Shown: positions 34,974 through 46,510, counted from the first letter of the stretch. The stretch: DNA of 54,740 nt from an uncultured Planctomycetaceae bacterium (GCA_903861195.1 CAIOTJ010000187.1:1-54740); one strand, 5' to 3'. A program made the numbers and translations. The notes: generated from the sequence alone by a model not told the origin.

Positions 34974-35414
34974 TCAGTCGGCATCCGGACGCCGCAAAAC
35001 CAGCACGGGACAATGGGCGTGGCGGATCACCCGCTCGGCCACAGATCCGAGCAGAAACCGTTTGACTCCATGATAGCCATGCGAGGAGATGACTATGAGG
35101 TCGGCCTCGATCTCGTTGGCATATTCGGTGATGTCGAGTCCCGGGTCCCCCAGGCGGACCACCGCCTGCACCTTCGACAAGCCGAGCCGGGCCAAAAATT
35201 CATCCAGGTGGCGGCGGGCCACCTGCTGCCGTTCACTCTCATCGAACGCCGGGGTCAGCGCTCCCGGGTGCACGTAGTCGAGCGGCACCAACACGTGGAT
35301 CACATGCAGGTCGGCCGGGGAGGCAACCATCTCGGCGCCTGCTTGAACAGCCGCCGTGGAGGCGTCCGAGAAGTCGATCGGAACGACGACCTTGTTGCGC
35401 GGAAACCAGGCCAT
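34974..35414 (-). CDS. Universal stress protein (UspA family)
   Basis: A 146-residue USP. It starts MAWFPRNKVVVPIDFSDAST (beta1 and the ATP-binding Asp region), has LHVIHVLVPLDY, and the ATP-loop segment VISSHGYHGVKRFLLGSVAERVIRH followed by CPVLVL. The G-2x-G-9x-G-S nucleotide motif is altered at its first Gly (Ser-Ser-His-Gly), so binding may be weaker or different. ATG 35414 has GGAG seven bases upstream; the frame continues upstream for 59 codons without family resemblance. It lies head-to-head with the sufR-like gene. Typical role: small cytoplasmic stress-response modulator. Confidence 0.9.
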   Translation of the reverse strand: MAWFPRNKVVVPIDFSDASTAAVQAGAEMVASPADLHVIHVLVPLDYVHPGALTPAFDESERQQVARRHLDEFLARLGLSKVQAVVRLGDPGLDITEYANEIEADLIVISSHGYHGVKRFLLGSVAERVIRHAHCPVLVLRRPDAD

Positions 35415-35597
35415 GAGGAACTCCGGGGTGGGGACGAGGATGCGGTTCGGGTGGCGGCGGCGAAGGCGAGCTCTGGTGCCGCGTCCACCCGGGTCCACCA
35501 GCCGTGGTGCCGACGAGACGATCGACGCGGGCGAACTGAATCGATTCAACCCGAATTGGACCCGCCAGTCCAGTCGGGGGATTTTATGCATTTTTTG

Positions 35598-35626
35598 TTG
35601 TCAAAAAAGACCATAGTGTCTATACT
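35598..35626 (+). promoter_or_regulatory. Promoter of the sufR-like gene with an internal inverted repeat
   Basis: TTGTCA (35598-35603), a 17-base spacer and TATACT (35621-35626) make a near-consensus sigma70-type promoter about 50 bases upstream of the ATG. Inside the spacer AGAC (35608-35611) and GTCT (35618-35621) form an inverted repeat with six bases between them, where a repressor would block RNA polymerase. Confidence 0.65.
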
Positions 35627-35680
35627 CAGCCTGCGAAGTGATCAGACGAGTGGAATTTTCGAGCTTTTGAGTCTGTGCTC

Positions 35681-36307
35681 ATGCGCGTCAACCTGGAACC
35701 CGCCGACTCCGAGTTTCTCAGCCATTTGCAGCGGATTGGTCCGCGCACTGTGCAGGAGATTTGCGAGACAGCGGGAGTGACGGCGACTGCAGTGCGGCAA
35801 CGTCTGACCCGTTTGCAGGGGAGCGGTTTGGTCGCACGCGAGCGTATCCGGCACGGTCGTGGACGCCCGCATTACGTGTACAAAGTGACCGATCAGGGCA
35901 GTCGGCAACTTGGTGACAACTACGGCGATCTGGCTCTGATTTTGTGGCGTGAACTGAACGCCATCGCGGATCCGGTGATTCGTGCCGACGTGCAGCGTCG
36001 TGTTCAGGACGCGATGGTGCGCCGGCTGGGGGTCTACGGTGAAGGACGGCTCCGGGAGCGTCTCAAGACTTTGGCGGCTTCACTGGCGAGTCGGGGGTTT
36101 GACGTTGAGTTAAACGATTGTGCCGAGTTGCCGGTGCTTCGCGAGCACAATTGCCCCTACCTGGAGCTGGCCGAAGAGGATCGCGGAGTTTGTGAGATGG
36201 AGAGGCAAGTGTTTGAACAGGCCCTGGGGACTGGTGTGAAATTGTCGCAGTGTTGCCTGGACGGGCATCGCTACTGCGAGTTTGAGGTGTCTGGCCATTC
36301 CGCCTGA
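35681..36307 (+). CDS. sufR: SufR-like Fe-S-sensing transcriptional regulator
   Basis: A 208-residue protein. An N-terminal winged helix-turn-helix ([20 protein letters not shown], then [18 protein letters not shown] as the wing) is followed by a helical linker and a C-terminal cluster-binding region with Cys spacing C-x12-C-x19-CC-x6-C (HNCPY...GVCE...[11 protein letters not shown]). This is the layout of SufR, the DeoR/ArsR-like repressor of suf operons in cyanobacteria and actinobacteria. In the apo form such proteins release DNA, so suf is induced on Fe or oxidative stress. ATG 35681 is used (GTG 35675 is two codons upstream). Position upstream of nuoB-sufCBD supports the call. Confidence 0.87.
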   Translation: MRVNLEPADSEFLSHLQRIGPRTVQEICETAGVTATAVRQRLTRLQGSGLVARERIRHGRGRPHYVYKVTDQGSRQLGDNYGDLALILWRELNAIADPVIRADVQRRVQDAMVRRLGVYGEGRLRERLKTLAASLASRGFDVELNDCAELPVLREHNCPYLELAEEDRGVCEMERQVFEQALGTGVKLSQCCLDGHRYCEFEVSGHSA

Positions 36308-36459
36308 CCCCTTCCCAGACCTTGGAAAACCCGCAAACCCCGTTCGAAAAACGACTTGTTGCGAGATACGATCTTGGGCTTTGGGTTCTCCCCCCGGTCA
36401 GGCCAGACCGTGCGGGAGTTCACTGGCCCGACCGCAGCGGATTGAAACAGGACCACACC

Positions 36460-37011
36460 ATGAGCTGGATTGACGGACGTTTCGAAGAGAACCTGATCAT
36501 CACCACGCTGGAGCAGGCGACCAACTGGGCCCGGCAGGCGAGCATTTGGCCGATGACATTTGGCTTGGCCTGCTGTGCCATCGAGATGATGGCGGCGGGG
36601 GCCAGCCGTTATGATCTCGACCGGTTTGGCGCTGGTGCTTTCCGGGCCACTCCTCGCCAGGCCGACTTGATGATCGTGGCCGGGACGGTGACCTTCAAGA
36701 TGGCCAGCCGCGTGCGGCGTCTGTACGAACAGATGCCGGATCCGAAATACGTGATCGCCATGGGAGCCTGCACGGTGGGGGGTGGTCCCTACTTCAAGTG
36801 GGGTTATCACGTGGTGAAGGGGGTCGATCTGGTGGTCCCCGTCGATGTGTACGTTCCGGGTTGTCCGCCCCGTCCCGAGGCCCTGTTGGAGGGGCTGATG
36901 CGGGTTCAGGACAAGATCAAGGCGAAGCGTCTGGCCCGCGGCGCGAGCACGGAACTGCCAGTCCCGCATCACTCGGGTTATGCCACCCCTCCGGCCTTTG
37001 TGGGTGTGTGA
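36460..37011 (+). CDS. nuoB: NADH-quinone oxidoreductase subunit B (NuoB), solitary
   Basis: A 183-residue protein matching the complex I subunit that carries cluster N2 at the quinone site. All four ligands are present: the CC pair (Cys38-Cys39 in [11 protein letters not shown]), Cys104 ([16 protein letters not shown]) and Cys135 ([12 protein letters not shown]). ATG 36460 has AGGA seven bases upstream; in-frame sequence upstream to ~36322 lacks conservation. No other nuo gene is in the window. It lies between sufR and sufC, perhaps because of its cluster demand or because nuo genes are dispersed in this lineage. Membership of the respiratory enzyme is inferred from family. Confidence 0.93.
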   Translation: MSWIDGRFEENLIITTLEQATNWARQASIWPMTFGLACCAIEMMAAGASRYDLDRFGAGAFRATPRQADLMIVAGTVTFKMASRVRRLYEQMPDPKYVIAMGACTVGGGPYFKWGYHVVKGVDLVVPVDVYVPGCPPRPEALLEGLMRVQDKIKAKRLARGASTELPVPHHSGYATPPAFVGV

Positions 37012-37236
37012 GCGTCGCGGCGGCGCTGCCGCCTGATTGGCTGTGGGGAGTGGTGAGCGGAGTTTGGCTTCTCCCGGCCCAAGGTGCACAAGTCGCCGGA
37101 CTGGACAATGACCATGCGGGGCATTGCCAGCGGAGCGATTGGTGGAAGGTCGATTGACAGTCCGGTTCCGATTGGCGGTCACGGTCTGTTTTGAGTTGTC
37201 CTCATTTTTTTCAGTTTCCAGCATTCGGCCAGAGCC

Positions 37237-38067
37237 ATGTCCAGCGTGTTGAAAGTCGAGAATCTGTGCGTCAGCATCGACGAGAAACTGATTCTCAAGG
37301 GTGTTGATTTGGAGGTCCGGCAGGGAGAGATCCATGCCTTGATGGGCCCCAACGGCTCTGGCAAGAGCACCCTCGCCTACGCACTCATGGGGCATCCCAA
37401 GTACGAACTGGTCGATGGCCGGATTTCGATCGATGGCGAGTCTCTCAACGAATTGGAACCAGATGCCCGGGCTCGCAAGGGAATCTTCCTGGCGTTCCAG
37501 TATCCGGTGACGGTGCCGGGGGTGAAAGTCGCCGATTTTCTGCGGCATGCCGTCACCAACGTCCGCAATCCGAACCGCAAAGAGGGGGAGGGACTGATCC
37601 CCATGCGGGAGTTTCGGGCTGAGTTGAAGTCACGGATGGAAGAACTCGGGATCGAACCCGAATTCGCCCGCCGGTATCTCAACGACGGCTTCTCCGGCGG
37701 CGAGAAAAAGCGGATGGAGATTCTGCAACTGGCGATGCTGCGCCCGAAGTTCGCGATTCTGGATGAAACGGACAGCGGGCTCGACAGCGACGCAGTGCGG
37801 TTCGTCAGCGAGGCGATCTCCAGGCTGGCTGGCCCCGACATGGCGATCATCATCATCACCCACCACGAACGCCTGCTGGAGTTCAACCGACCGCAGCACA
37901 CCCATGTGCTGCTGGCGGGGCGGGTGGTGGAACGGGGCGATGCCCGACTGGCCCACGAGTTGCATGACCAGGGTTACACGGGGGTGCGTCAGCGGCACCC
38001 CGAGGCGGCGGCCGAAGAGCAGGCGGCGGCGGATGCCGGCAACCGCCAGCCGGCTGCGGCGCGATAG
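37237..38067 (+). CDS. sufC: Fe-S cluster assembly ATPase SufC
   Basis: A 276-residue ABC-type ATPase of the SufBC2D scaffold complex. Walker A is GPNGSGKST, the Q-loop lies at LAFQYPVTVPG, the signature is FSGGEKKRMEI, Walker B is AILDETDSGLD (the SufC-specific variant with ETDSGLD) and the H-loop IIIITHHERLL. The last ~30 residues are an Ala/Glu/Gln-rich tail not needed for the fold. ATP binding drives conformational change of SufB-SufD. It is followed after about 100 bases by sufB. The spacer between nuoB and sufC is 225 bases, with no obvious strong promoter. Confidence 0.96.
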   Translation: MSSVLKVENLCVSIDEKLILKGVDLEVRQGEIHALMGPNGSGKSTLAYALMGHPKYELVDGRISIDGESLNELEPDARARKGIFLAFQYPVTVPGVKVADFLRHAVTNVRNPNRKEGEGLIPMREFRAELKSRMEELGIEPEFARRYLNDGFSGGEKKRMEILQLAMLRPKFAILDETDSGLDSDAVRFVSEAISRLAGPDMAIIIITHHERLLEFNRPQHTHVLLAGRVVERGDARLAHELHDQGYTGVRQRHPEAAAEEQAAADAGNRQPAAAR

Positions 38068-38172
38068 TTTCCCCGGTTCCCCTCTCCCGCTTCCGGGAGC
38101 AGGGAGCTCCCGGTTTCGTTTTCACACAGCTTCCACCAACTCATGCGGAGCCCAGCTCCCGGGAATTTGGCG

Positions 38173-39591
38173 ATGGCGACCGACTTGAAGACCACGGACG
38201 AAGAGATTGGCATCGGGGAATACCAGTACGGATTCCACGATTCCACCGCGAACTACGTCTTCACGGCCCGCAAGGGTATCGACCGAGACATCGTGACGCA
38301 GATCTCCGAGATGAAGAACGAGCCCGCGTGGATGCGGGAGTTCCGTCTCAGCTCGCTGGAGATGTTCTTCCGCAAGCCTCTGCCCACCTGGGGGGGTGAG
38401 TTGCGGCAACTCGATTTCCAGGACATCCACTATTATGTGAAGGCCGCTCAGGGTCAGGAACGCAGTTGGGAGGACGTGCCCGACGAGATCCGCAAGACCT
38501 ACGACCGGTTGGGAATTCCCGAAGCCGAGCGGAAGTATCTGGCCGGGGTCAAGGCCCAGTACGAGTCGGAAGTGGTGTATGGCAGCCTGCAGGAGGATCT
38601 GGCCAAGCAGGGGGTGATCTTCACCGATACTGATTCGGCCCTGCGTGACCATCCCGAACTTTTCCGGCAGTACTTCGGCACGGTCATTCCCCCCGCCGAC
38701 AACAAGTTCGCCGCTTTGAATTCGGCGGTCTGGTCGGGCGGCTCGTTCATCTACGTTCCGAAGGGGGTGAAGATTGAGTTCCCGCTGCAGGCCTACTTCC
38801 GGATCAATTCCGAGAACATGGGTCAGTTCGAGCGGACGCTGATCATCGTCGACGAAGGGGCCTCGGTGCACTACGTCGAAGGGTGCACCGCCCCGACCTA
38901 CAGTAGCGAGAGCCTGCACTCGGCGGTGGTTGAGATCATCGTGAAGCGGGGTGCCCGCTGCCGGTACACCACGATCCAGAATTGGTCTTCCAACGTCTAC
39001 AACCTGGTAACCAAGCGGGCCATGGCCTACGGCGACTCGCTGATGGAGTGGGTGGACGGCAACCTGGGATCGCGGCTGACCATGAAGTATCCCGCCATCT
39101 ATCTGATGGAACCGGGGGCCCGCGGCGAAACGCTGTCGATTGCCTTCGCCGGCAAGGGACAGCATCAGGACGCCGGGGCCAAGATGGTGCACTGTGCCCC
39201 CAACACCTACAGCCGGATCATCTCGAAGAGCATTTCGAAGACGGGGGGCCGGGCCAGTTACCGCGGTCTGGTGAAGGTGGCCAATGGCGCCACCGGCTGC
39301 AAGTCGAATGTGGTCTGCGACGCCCTCTTGCTCGACTCCGACAGCCGCAGCGATACCTACCCGTACATGGAGATCGATGAGGACAACGTCGTCATCGAGC
39401 ACGAAGCGAGTGTTTCGAAGATCAGCGATGAACAGCTCTTCTACCTCATGAGCCGCGGACTGACCGAAGCCGAAGCGTCGTCGATGATCGTCACCGGCTT
39501 CATCGAGCCGCTGGTGAAGGAATTGCCGATGGAGTACGCGGTCGAAATGAACCGCCTCATCGAGCTGCAGATGGAAGGGTCGATTGGCTGA
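38173..39591 (+). CDS. sufB: Fe-S cluster assembly scaffold SufB
   Basis: A 472-residue protein of the SufB/SufD family, starting [20 protein letters not shown], close to the usual SufB N-terminus; an in-frame ATG at 38143 adds 10 residues. Landmarks include [36 protein letters not shown] and, near the end, [20 protein letters not shown] and [21 protein letters not shown], the core beta-helix and the C-terminal helical region that accept sulfur and build the cluster. The conserved Cys of VVCDALL is present. It is 3 nt ahead of sufD. Confidence 0.96.
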   Translation: MATDLKTTDEEIGIGEYQYGFHDSTANYVFTARKGIDRDIVTQISEMKNEPAWMREFRLSSLEMFFRKPLPTWGGELRQLDFQDIHYYVKAAQGQERSWEDVPDEIRKTYDRLGIPEAERKYLAGVKAQYESEVVYGSLQEDLAKQGVIFTDTDSALRDHPELFRQYFGTVIPPADNKFAALNSAVWSGGSFIYVPKGVKIEFPLQAYFRINSENMGQFERTLIIVDEGASVHYVEGCTAPTYSSESLHSAVVEIIVKRGARCRYTTIQNWSSNVYNLVTKRAMAYGDSLMEWVDGNLGSRLTMKYPAIYLMEPGARGETLSIAFAGKGQHQDAGAKMVHCAPNTYSRIISKSISKTGGRASYRGLVKVANGATGCKSNVVCDALLLDSDSRSDTYPYMEIDEDNVVIEHEASVSKISDEQLFYLMSRGLTEAEASSMIVTGFIEPLVKELPMEYAVEMNRLIELQMEGSIG

Positions 39592-39593
39592 TC

Positions 39594-40916
39594 ATGAGCA
39601 CGGCTACCAGTGTGTCGAGGACTCCGCCCTCGTTTGGTGAAGAGGCACTTCGGGCTCACCCCGGGCGGACTGGTGAACCCGCCTGGCTGGGCGAGCAGCG
39701 TGATGCGGCGTTCGCCAGCTATCAGGATCTGCTGAGTCGCCCCCTCGACCCCGAGGAATGGAAGCGGGTGGATCTGCGTTCGTTCCAGCCCGGGAAGTTC
39801 CGGCTGGCCGACGCGTCATCCCTGTCCGCCCAGTTCCAATCGCTGATGGACACCCGCGCCGAGTTCGCTGGGATTGTTTCGCATGTCGATGGACACCGGG
39901 TCGAATCGCGACTCGACCCCGCGCTCGCCGCCCGCGGAGTGCTGTTTGGCAGCCTGCATGAGTTGGCGCGATCGCATGGCGATCTGCTGAAGGAGAAGCT
40001 CTTCTCGGCAGTTCGTCCCGATGTCGACCGCATGGCGGCGTGGCACTCGGCCTTCCTGACAGGGGGAACTGTGCTCTACGTCCCCCGCAATGTCGAGCTG
40101 AAGGCGCCGCTGTACAGCCTGATCGGGCTCGATCAGGCGGGGGCGGCGGATTTCAGTCACACCCTGGTCATTCTCGAAGAAGGGGCACAGGCGACTCTGC
40201 TGGAAGAGACCGCCTCCACAACCTCCGACCGTCCCGGGCTGCATGTCGGTTGTGTCGAATTGCTGGTTGGCCAAGGAGCCCGGCTGCGTTACGTGCAGCT
40301 CCAGAACTGGAATCAGCAGACCTTTCACTTCGCTCACCAGAAGGGAATTGTCGCCCGCGACGCCTCGCTGCAGTGGACTGTGGGGGGAATCGGTTCGCGA
40401 CTGTCGCACGTCCACCAGGACGTGGTTCTGGATGGCCCCGGAGCCTCGGGCGAGGTCAACGGCTGCACCTTTGCCACCCACCGGCAACTGCTCTCGTACT
40501 ACACCCAGCAGACCCACCGCGCGGTCAACACCCACAGTGACCTCCTGTATAAAGATGTGCTGCGCGATGAGGCCCGCGTGGTCTGGCGGGGAATGATCCG
40601 GGTGGATCCTGGAGCTCAGCAGACCGACGGCTACCAGCGGAACGACAGCCTGCTGCTCAGCCCCGAGGCCCGGGCGGATTCGATTCCCGGACTGGAAATC
40701 GAAGCCGATGACGTCCGTTGCACCCATGGGTCAACCGCCGGCCGGGTTGATGAAGACCAGATCTTCTATTTGATGTGCCGGGGAATCTCGCGATATGAGG
40801 CGATGCACATGATCGTGGAAGGCTTTTTCCACTCGATCTATGATCGCATCGCCGTCGATGTGGTCCGCGAAACCCTAAGCCGCTCGGTGGAGCGAAAGTT
40901 GGGGATTGGCCTGTAA
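39594..40916 (+). CDS. sufD: Fe-S cluster assembly protein SufD
   Basis: A 440-residue SufD-type protein. The N-terminal part is the variable helical region (WLGEQRDAAFASYQDLLSRP). The beta-helix follows with NVELKAPLYSLIGLDQAG and RLRYVQLQNWNQQTFHFAHQ. The C-terminus has SIPGLEIEADDVRCTHGSTAG and YLMCRGISRYEAMHMIVEG, typical of SufD, including the His of the cluster-acceptor interface. It pairs with SufB and two SufC. ATG 39594 lies 3 nt after the sufB stop. Length fits the family (about 420-460). Confidence 0.95.
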   Translation: MSTATSVSRTPPSFGEEALRAHPGRTGEPAWLGEQRDAAFASYQDLLSRPLDPEEWKRVDLRSFQPGKFRLADASSLSAQFQSLMDTRAEFAGIVSHVDGHRVESRLDPALAARGVLFGSLHELARSHGDLLKEKLFSAVRPDVDRMAAWHSAFLTGGTVLYVPRNVELKAPLYSLIGLDQAGAADFSHTLVILEEGAQATLLEETASTTSDRPGLHVGCVELLVGQGARLRYVQLQNWNQQTFHFAHQKGIVARDASLQWTVGGIGSRLSHVHQDVVLDGPGASGEVNGCTFATHRQLLSYYTQQTHRAVNTHSDLLYKDVLRDEARVVWRGMIRVDPGAQQTDGYQRNDSLLLSPEARADSIPGLEIEADDVRCTHGSTAGRVDEDQIFYLMCRGISRYEAMHMIVEGFFHSIYDRIAVDVVRETLSRSVERKLGIGL

Positions 40917-41065
40917 ATCCCTCCTTTCCAGATCACTTCCCAAGGCGAACACTTGGCACAGGTGCCGACGGGATCGGGGCGAGATCTTCCCCGGCCTTCT
41001 CAACCTTTTCTTCCCCTGGATGTCTTCTCGAACGAGTGGACAGGTCTGCCTGAAAGTTCCGAGTG

Positions 41066-41377
41066 ATGAACGATTTTGTGCCCGTCGCCTGGCTGCATGA
41101 CTTTGGTGCCGGCGACCGTCTGTCGCTGGTGTTTGACGATCGGGCCGTGGTGGTGTTTCGCATCGGCAATGACATCTATGCCGTTGAAGATGTCTGTTCC
41201 CACGACGGGCAGCCCCTGACCGATGGGCCGGTGTTCGAAGGGGCGGTGGAATGCCCCCGTCACGGTGCCCGTTTTGATCTGAAAACGGGGCGTCCCCTCT
41301 GCATGCCCGCCATTGAGCCGATTAAGGTCTACGAGGTCCAGGTCTCGGGGGACCAGATTCTGTTGAAGGTGCCGTAA
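41066..41377 (+). CDS. Rieske-type [2Fe-2S] ferredoxin (NirD/ferredoxin-subunit-like)
   Basis: A 103-residue single-domain Rieske protein. Cluster ligands are complete: CSHDGQPL (Cys, His) and CPRHGARFDLKTG (Cys, His). Small free-standing Rieske proteins next to sufBCD are common in Planctomycetes, Actinobacteria and others, often named 'non-heme iron oxygenase ferredoxin subunit'. They are presumed to donate electrons for cluster assembly or to act as a cluster acceptor, which has not been shown here. GTG 41063 and ATG 41066 both fit; ATG is used. The stop overlaps the next start (TAATG). Confidence 0.92.
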   Translation: MNDFVPVAWLHDFGAGDRLSLVFDDRAVVVFRIGNDIYAVEDVCSHDGQPLTDGPVFEGAVECPRHGARFDLKTGRPLCMPAIEPIKVYEVQVSGDQILLKVP

Positions 41378-41832
41378 TGTCCGACCCCACTCTGCCTCTC
41401 CCTGTCACCACCCCCGACCCGTCCGCGTCGTCGTGTTGCAGCGGTTCAGCCCCTCCGGCCGCCGCGGGAGCCGAGGTGCCGGCGGGCGGTTGCTGTTCCA
41501 CTCCCGCTGCCGGTGATACGCCAACTGCCGCCGCACCGGGCGAGGGAGATCTGCTCGACGCCCTGCGGAAGGTGATTGACCCCGAGTTGATGATCAATGT
41601 GGTCGATCTTGGGCTGGTGTACGCCATTGTGCTCGATGGTTCGACCGCCAAAGTCGAGATGACGCTGACCAGCCCGGCGTGTCCCGCAGGTCCCCAGATC
41701 GTGCAGCAGTCGAAGCAGTCGCTGGAACGTGTTCCGGGAATCAGCACCGCCGAAATCAAACTGGTGCTCAGTCCCCCCTGGACGCCCGACCGGATGACCG
41801 ACGAGGCCCGCGACCAATTGGGTATTTTCTAG
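41377..41832 (+). CDS. sufT: MIP18/SufT-family (DUF59) Fe-S maturation protein
   Basis: A 151-residue protein. The first ~50 residues are Ala/Pro/Cys-rich and low in complexity (CCSGSAPPAAAGA; GGCCSTPAAG). The DUF59 domain runs from about residue 60, DALRKVIDPELMINVVDLGLVY, with VEMTLTSPACPAGPQIV carrying the conserved Cys. In other bacteria SufT helps insert Fe-S clusters when demand is high. The ATG is fused to the Rieske stop. The Cys-rich N-terminal extension (four Cys) is unusual and might carry metal. End of the Suf block: sufS and sufU/E are not here. Confidence 0.9.
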   Translation: MSDPTLPLPVTTPDPSASSCCSGSAPPAAAGAEVPAGGCCSTPAAGDTPTAAAPGEGDLLDALRKVIDPELMINVVDLGLVYAIVLDGSTAKVEMTLTSPACPAGPQIVQQSKQSLERVPGISTAEIKLVLSPPWTPDRMTDEARDQLGIF

Positions 41833-42112
41833 GCCCTATGGTTGCCACGGAGATTGGGATTGGAACCCGGGCGGTCCCTCGCGGAGATCGTGCGCCGCTG
41901 GACTATTCCGCTGGAGCTCTTCCCAAGGTTGGCCGCTATGGCACCTGATCCCGGGTGAAGATGCGGTTCGGTTGGCACAAGTTGTCAGCAATTGCCGACT
42001 GCTTGACCACTGCTGCTGCCACGGGCGAGACACTGGCCGATTTCGCCAGAGTCTGATAAATCCCCACTCCCTTCCCCCCATTTTTCCCCAGGATCCCCAG
42101 TCCGGAGTTGCA

Positions 42113-43306
42113 ATGCCCCGTTCCGCCCAGGTGCTTCCCTACGATCGCAAGGCCGCTGTGGATCGGGTTCTCCGGTTGATGGAGATTCCCGGGAAGAGCT
42201 GCGAAGAGGGACGGGTTGTACAGCACATTCGCAGCCAGTTGCTGGAGGCGGGATACGCCGCGGACCAGATCATCATCGACGAAGTGCATCGCGAGAGCCC
42301 GGCGGGGGGAGAGGTGGGGAATCTCATTCTCTGTCTCCCGGGAACACTCAAGGCTCCCCGCCGGCTGTTGATGGCGCATGTCGATACCGTTCCCCTGTGC
42401 GTCGGCTGCAAGCCCGCGCTGAAGGGAAACGTGGTCAAGTCGAAGGATAAGACCACGGCCCTGGGGGCCGACGACCGAAGCGGGGCTGCGGTTCTGCTGA
42501 CCGCGGCCATCGAGCTGGCCCGCCAGAAGTTGCCCCATCCGCCGATCACATTTTTCTGGCCCGTGCAGGAAGAGATTGGCCTGTTGGGGGCCCGGTTCGT
42601 CAATCTCAAGCAACTGGGGAACCCCAAGCTGGGGTTCAATTGGGATGGGGGCTCGGCGTCGCTGGCGACCATCGGGGCGACCGGGGCCTACGACCTGCTG
42701 ATTGAGGTCGAGGGGCTGGCCAGCCATGCGGGGGTGCATCCGGAAGAAGGAGTCAGCGCGATTGCGATTGCCGGCCTGGCCATCGCCGACCTGCAGAAAA
42801 ATGGCTGGCATGGTCTGATTATCAAGGGAACATCGACCGGCACGTCCAATCTGGGAATCGTCCATGGAGGCGATGCCACCAATGTGGTGACACCCAAGGT
42901 GGTGTTGCGGGGCGAAGTCCGAAGCCACGATGCCAAGTTTCGGAAAAAACTGGTGGCCGAGTTTCGTGCGGCGTTCGAACGGGCGGCGGACGAAGTGCGG
43001 AGCGCCTCCGGACAGGGGGGGAAGATCCGGTTCACCGCCACCCTCAAGTACGAGTCGTTCAAGCTGGCGGTGACTGAACCCTGCGTGCGTTCCGCCCTGG
43101 GGGCGATCGCCCGTCTCGGCCTGAAGGGGGAGACCAAGATCAGCAACGGCGGGCTCGACGCCAATTGGCTGTCGAGTCGTGGACTCCCCACGGTGACTTT
43201 GGGGAGTGGTCAACAGCATGTGCACACGGTCAACGAGACCCTGCAGCTCGACGACTACCTAAACGGGTGTGCAATTGCCCTGTTGTTGGCGACAGGGGAA
43301 GTGTGA
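42113..43306 (+). CDS. M20-family metallopeptidase, PepT-like
   Basis: A 397-residue cytoplasmic metallopeptidase. Zinc ligands are suggested by LLMAHVDTVPL (His-Val-Asp), GADDRSGAAVLL (Asp), PVQEEIGLLGAR (Glu-Glu), WDGGSA (Asp) and, near the C-terminus, SGQQHVHTVNE (His). The dimerisation/lid insertion (EGLASHAGVHPEEGVSAIAIA) is typical of M20B peptidase T or carboxypeptidase-type enzymes. ATG 42113 has GGAG five bases before; the frame upstream to ~41972 has no homology. Preceding the gene is a 280-base spacer after sufT without clear features. Substrate unknown (tripeptide or other). Confidence 0.88.
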   Translation: MPRSAQVLPYDRKAAVDRVLRLMEIPGKSCEEGRVVQHIRSQLLEAGYAADQIIIDEVHRESPAGGEVGNLILCLPGTLKAPRRLLMAHVDTVPLCVGCKPALKGNVVKSKDKTTALGADDRSGAAVLLTAAIELARQKLPHPPITFFWPVQEEIGLLGARFVNLKQLGNPKLGFNWDGGSASLATIGATGAYDLLIEVEGLASHAGVHPEEGVSAIAIAGLAIADLQKNGWHGLIIKGTSTGTSNLGIVHGGDATNVVTPKVVLRGEVRSHDAKFRKKLVAEFRAAFERAADEVRSASGQGGKIRFTATLKYESFKLAVTEPCVRSALGAIARLGLKGETKISNGGLDANWLSSRGLPTVTLGSGQQHVHTVNETLQLDDYLNGCAIALLLATGEV

Positions 43307-43539
43307 GGGATTTGGGTGTAAGGAATCCCGGAAAGGGTCCGCGCTGGTTGGGGGTCGGAACGCGGGTGGCTCCCTCCCAGCTGTCCACCAACGTTTTCCC
43401 GAATTCCTTATCCCGCTCCATTTTCCGCCCATTGCCGGGACGCTAGAATTCCGACGGTTTTCTCTTAGGAACAGCAGACAACCTGTTGACCGGCGGACTG
43501 CTCCGCGAACAGTCTCGACGTCCCGACCTCCCATTCCGC

Positions 43540-44436
43540 ATGACGCCCCACACCTCCCTCATTGACGAAGCCCTGCAGTGCTTTCGGCAGGAGGTGAATG
43601 CTGAACTCAGTCGCCTGATGGAGCCTCAGACGGGAATTCCTGACCGTCTTTTGGAGAGCATGAGTTACAGCCTGCTGGCGGGGGGGAAGCGACTGCGGCC
43701 CCTGTTGGTGTTGCTGGCCTGTGAGACGTGCGGTGGAGATCGGGCCAGCGCCCTCCCCGCGGCCTGTGCGCTCGAGATGATCCACACCTACTCGCTCATC
43801 CACGACGATCTCCCGTCGATGGATAACGATGACTACCGTCGGGGCCGCAAGACCAACCATGTGGTCTACGGTGAAGCCTTGGCGATTCTCGCGGGTGACG
43901 CGTTGTTGACTCAGGCTTTTGAGGTGGTCGCCCGCGATGTCCGTCCGCCGGAAGTCGCCGCGCTGTGCTGTCTGGATCTGGCGAGAGCGGCAGGTGCCGC
44001 CGGGATGGTGGGGGGGCAGGTGGCCGACCTCGAGGCCGAGGGAAAGGTCCTGGGATCGATGGATGCGCTCGAGGCCATTCACCGTCGCAAGACCGGGGCT
44101 TTGCTGGAATGCAGCCTCTCGTTGGGGGCCCGGATTGCGGAAGGAACCGAAGAGCAGCGGCTGGCTCTGACACACTATGGCCGGTGTCTGGGATTGGCCT
44201 TTCAGATCACCGACGATCTGCTCGACGTGCGCGGAACGCAGGTCGCGACCGGCAAGGGAGTGGGGAAAGATGCCGCCCGCGGCAAGCAGACGTATCCCAG
44301 TCTGATGGGGGTCGAAGCCAGCCAGATGCGGGCGGAGTTGCTGGTGGCCGAGGCGGTCGAATCTCTGTCGATGTTCGGCGAGCGGGCCCGACCCCTGGAA
44401 ACCTTGGCGCGATTCGTACTCGATCGCGATCACTGA
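43540..44436 (+). CDS. Polyprenyl (farnesyl/geranylgeranyl) diphosphate synthase
   Basis: A 298-residue all-helical trans-prenyltransferase that condenses IPP with allylic diphosphates. The first Asp-rich motif is DDLPSMDNDDYRRG and the second is FQITDDLLDVRG. GGKRLRPLLVLLACE and HTYSLIHDDLPS are canonical. Two small residues and a Met precede the DDxxxxD motif, fitting an IspA/CrtE-type short-chain enzyme (C15-C20), but product length cannot be read confidently. ATG 43540 is chosen; a TTG at 43486 with AGGA is in frame. The gene ends 23 bases before dxs, so precursor synthesis and elongation are co-transcribed. Confidence 0.92.
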   Translation: MTPHTSLIDEALQCFRQEVNAELSRLMEPQTGIPDRLLESMSYSLLAGGKRLRPLLVLLACETCGGDRASALPAACALEMIHTYSLIHDDLPSMDNDDYRRGRKTNHVVYGEALAILAGDALLTQAFEVVARDVRPPEVAALCCLDLARAAGAAGMVGGQVADLEAEGKVLGSMDALEAIHRRKTGALLECSLSLGARIAEGTEEQRLALTHYGRCLGLAFQITDDLLDVRGTQVATGKGVGKDAARGKQTYPSLMGVEASQMRAELLVAEAVESLSMFGERARPLETLARFVLDRDH

Positions 44437-44459
44437 GAGACATGCAGCAAGGACACGAC

Positions 44460-46403
<1,944 letters not shown>

Positions 46404-46510
46404 TCGGGTTCGTCACCGCGGTGATTCCCCAGCCCCCCTTGATGGCCCTTTCTTCGGGGTGGCCCCTTCTTCCGCGTCCCTTCGGTCGCACCGGCATTCT
46501 GGGTGACTCG

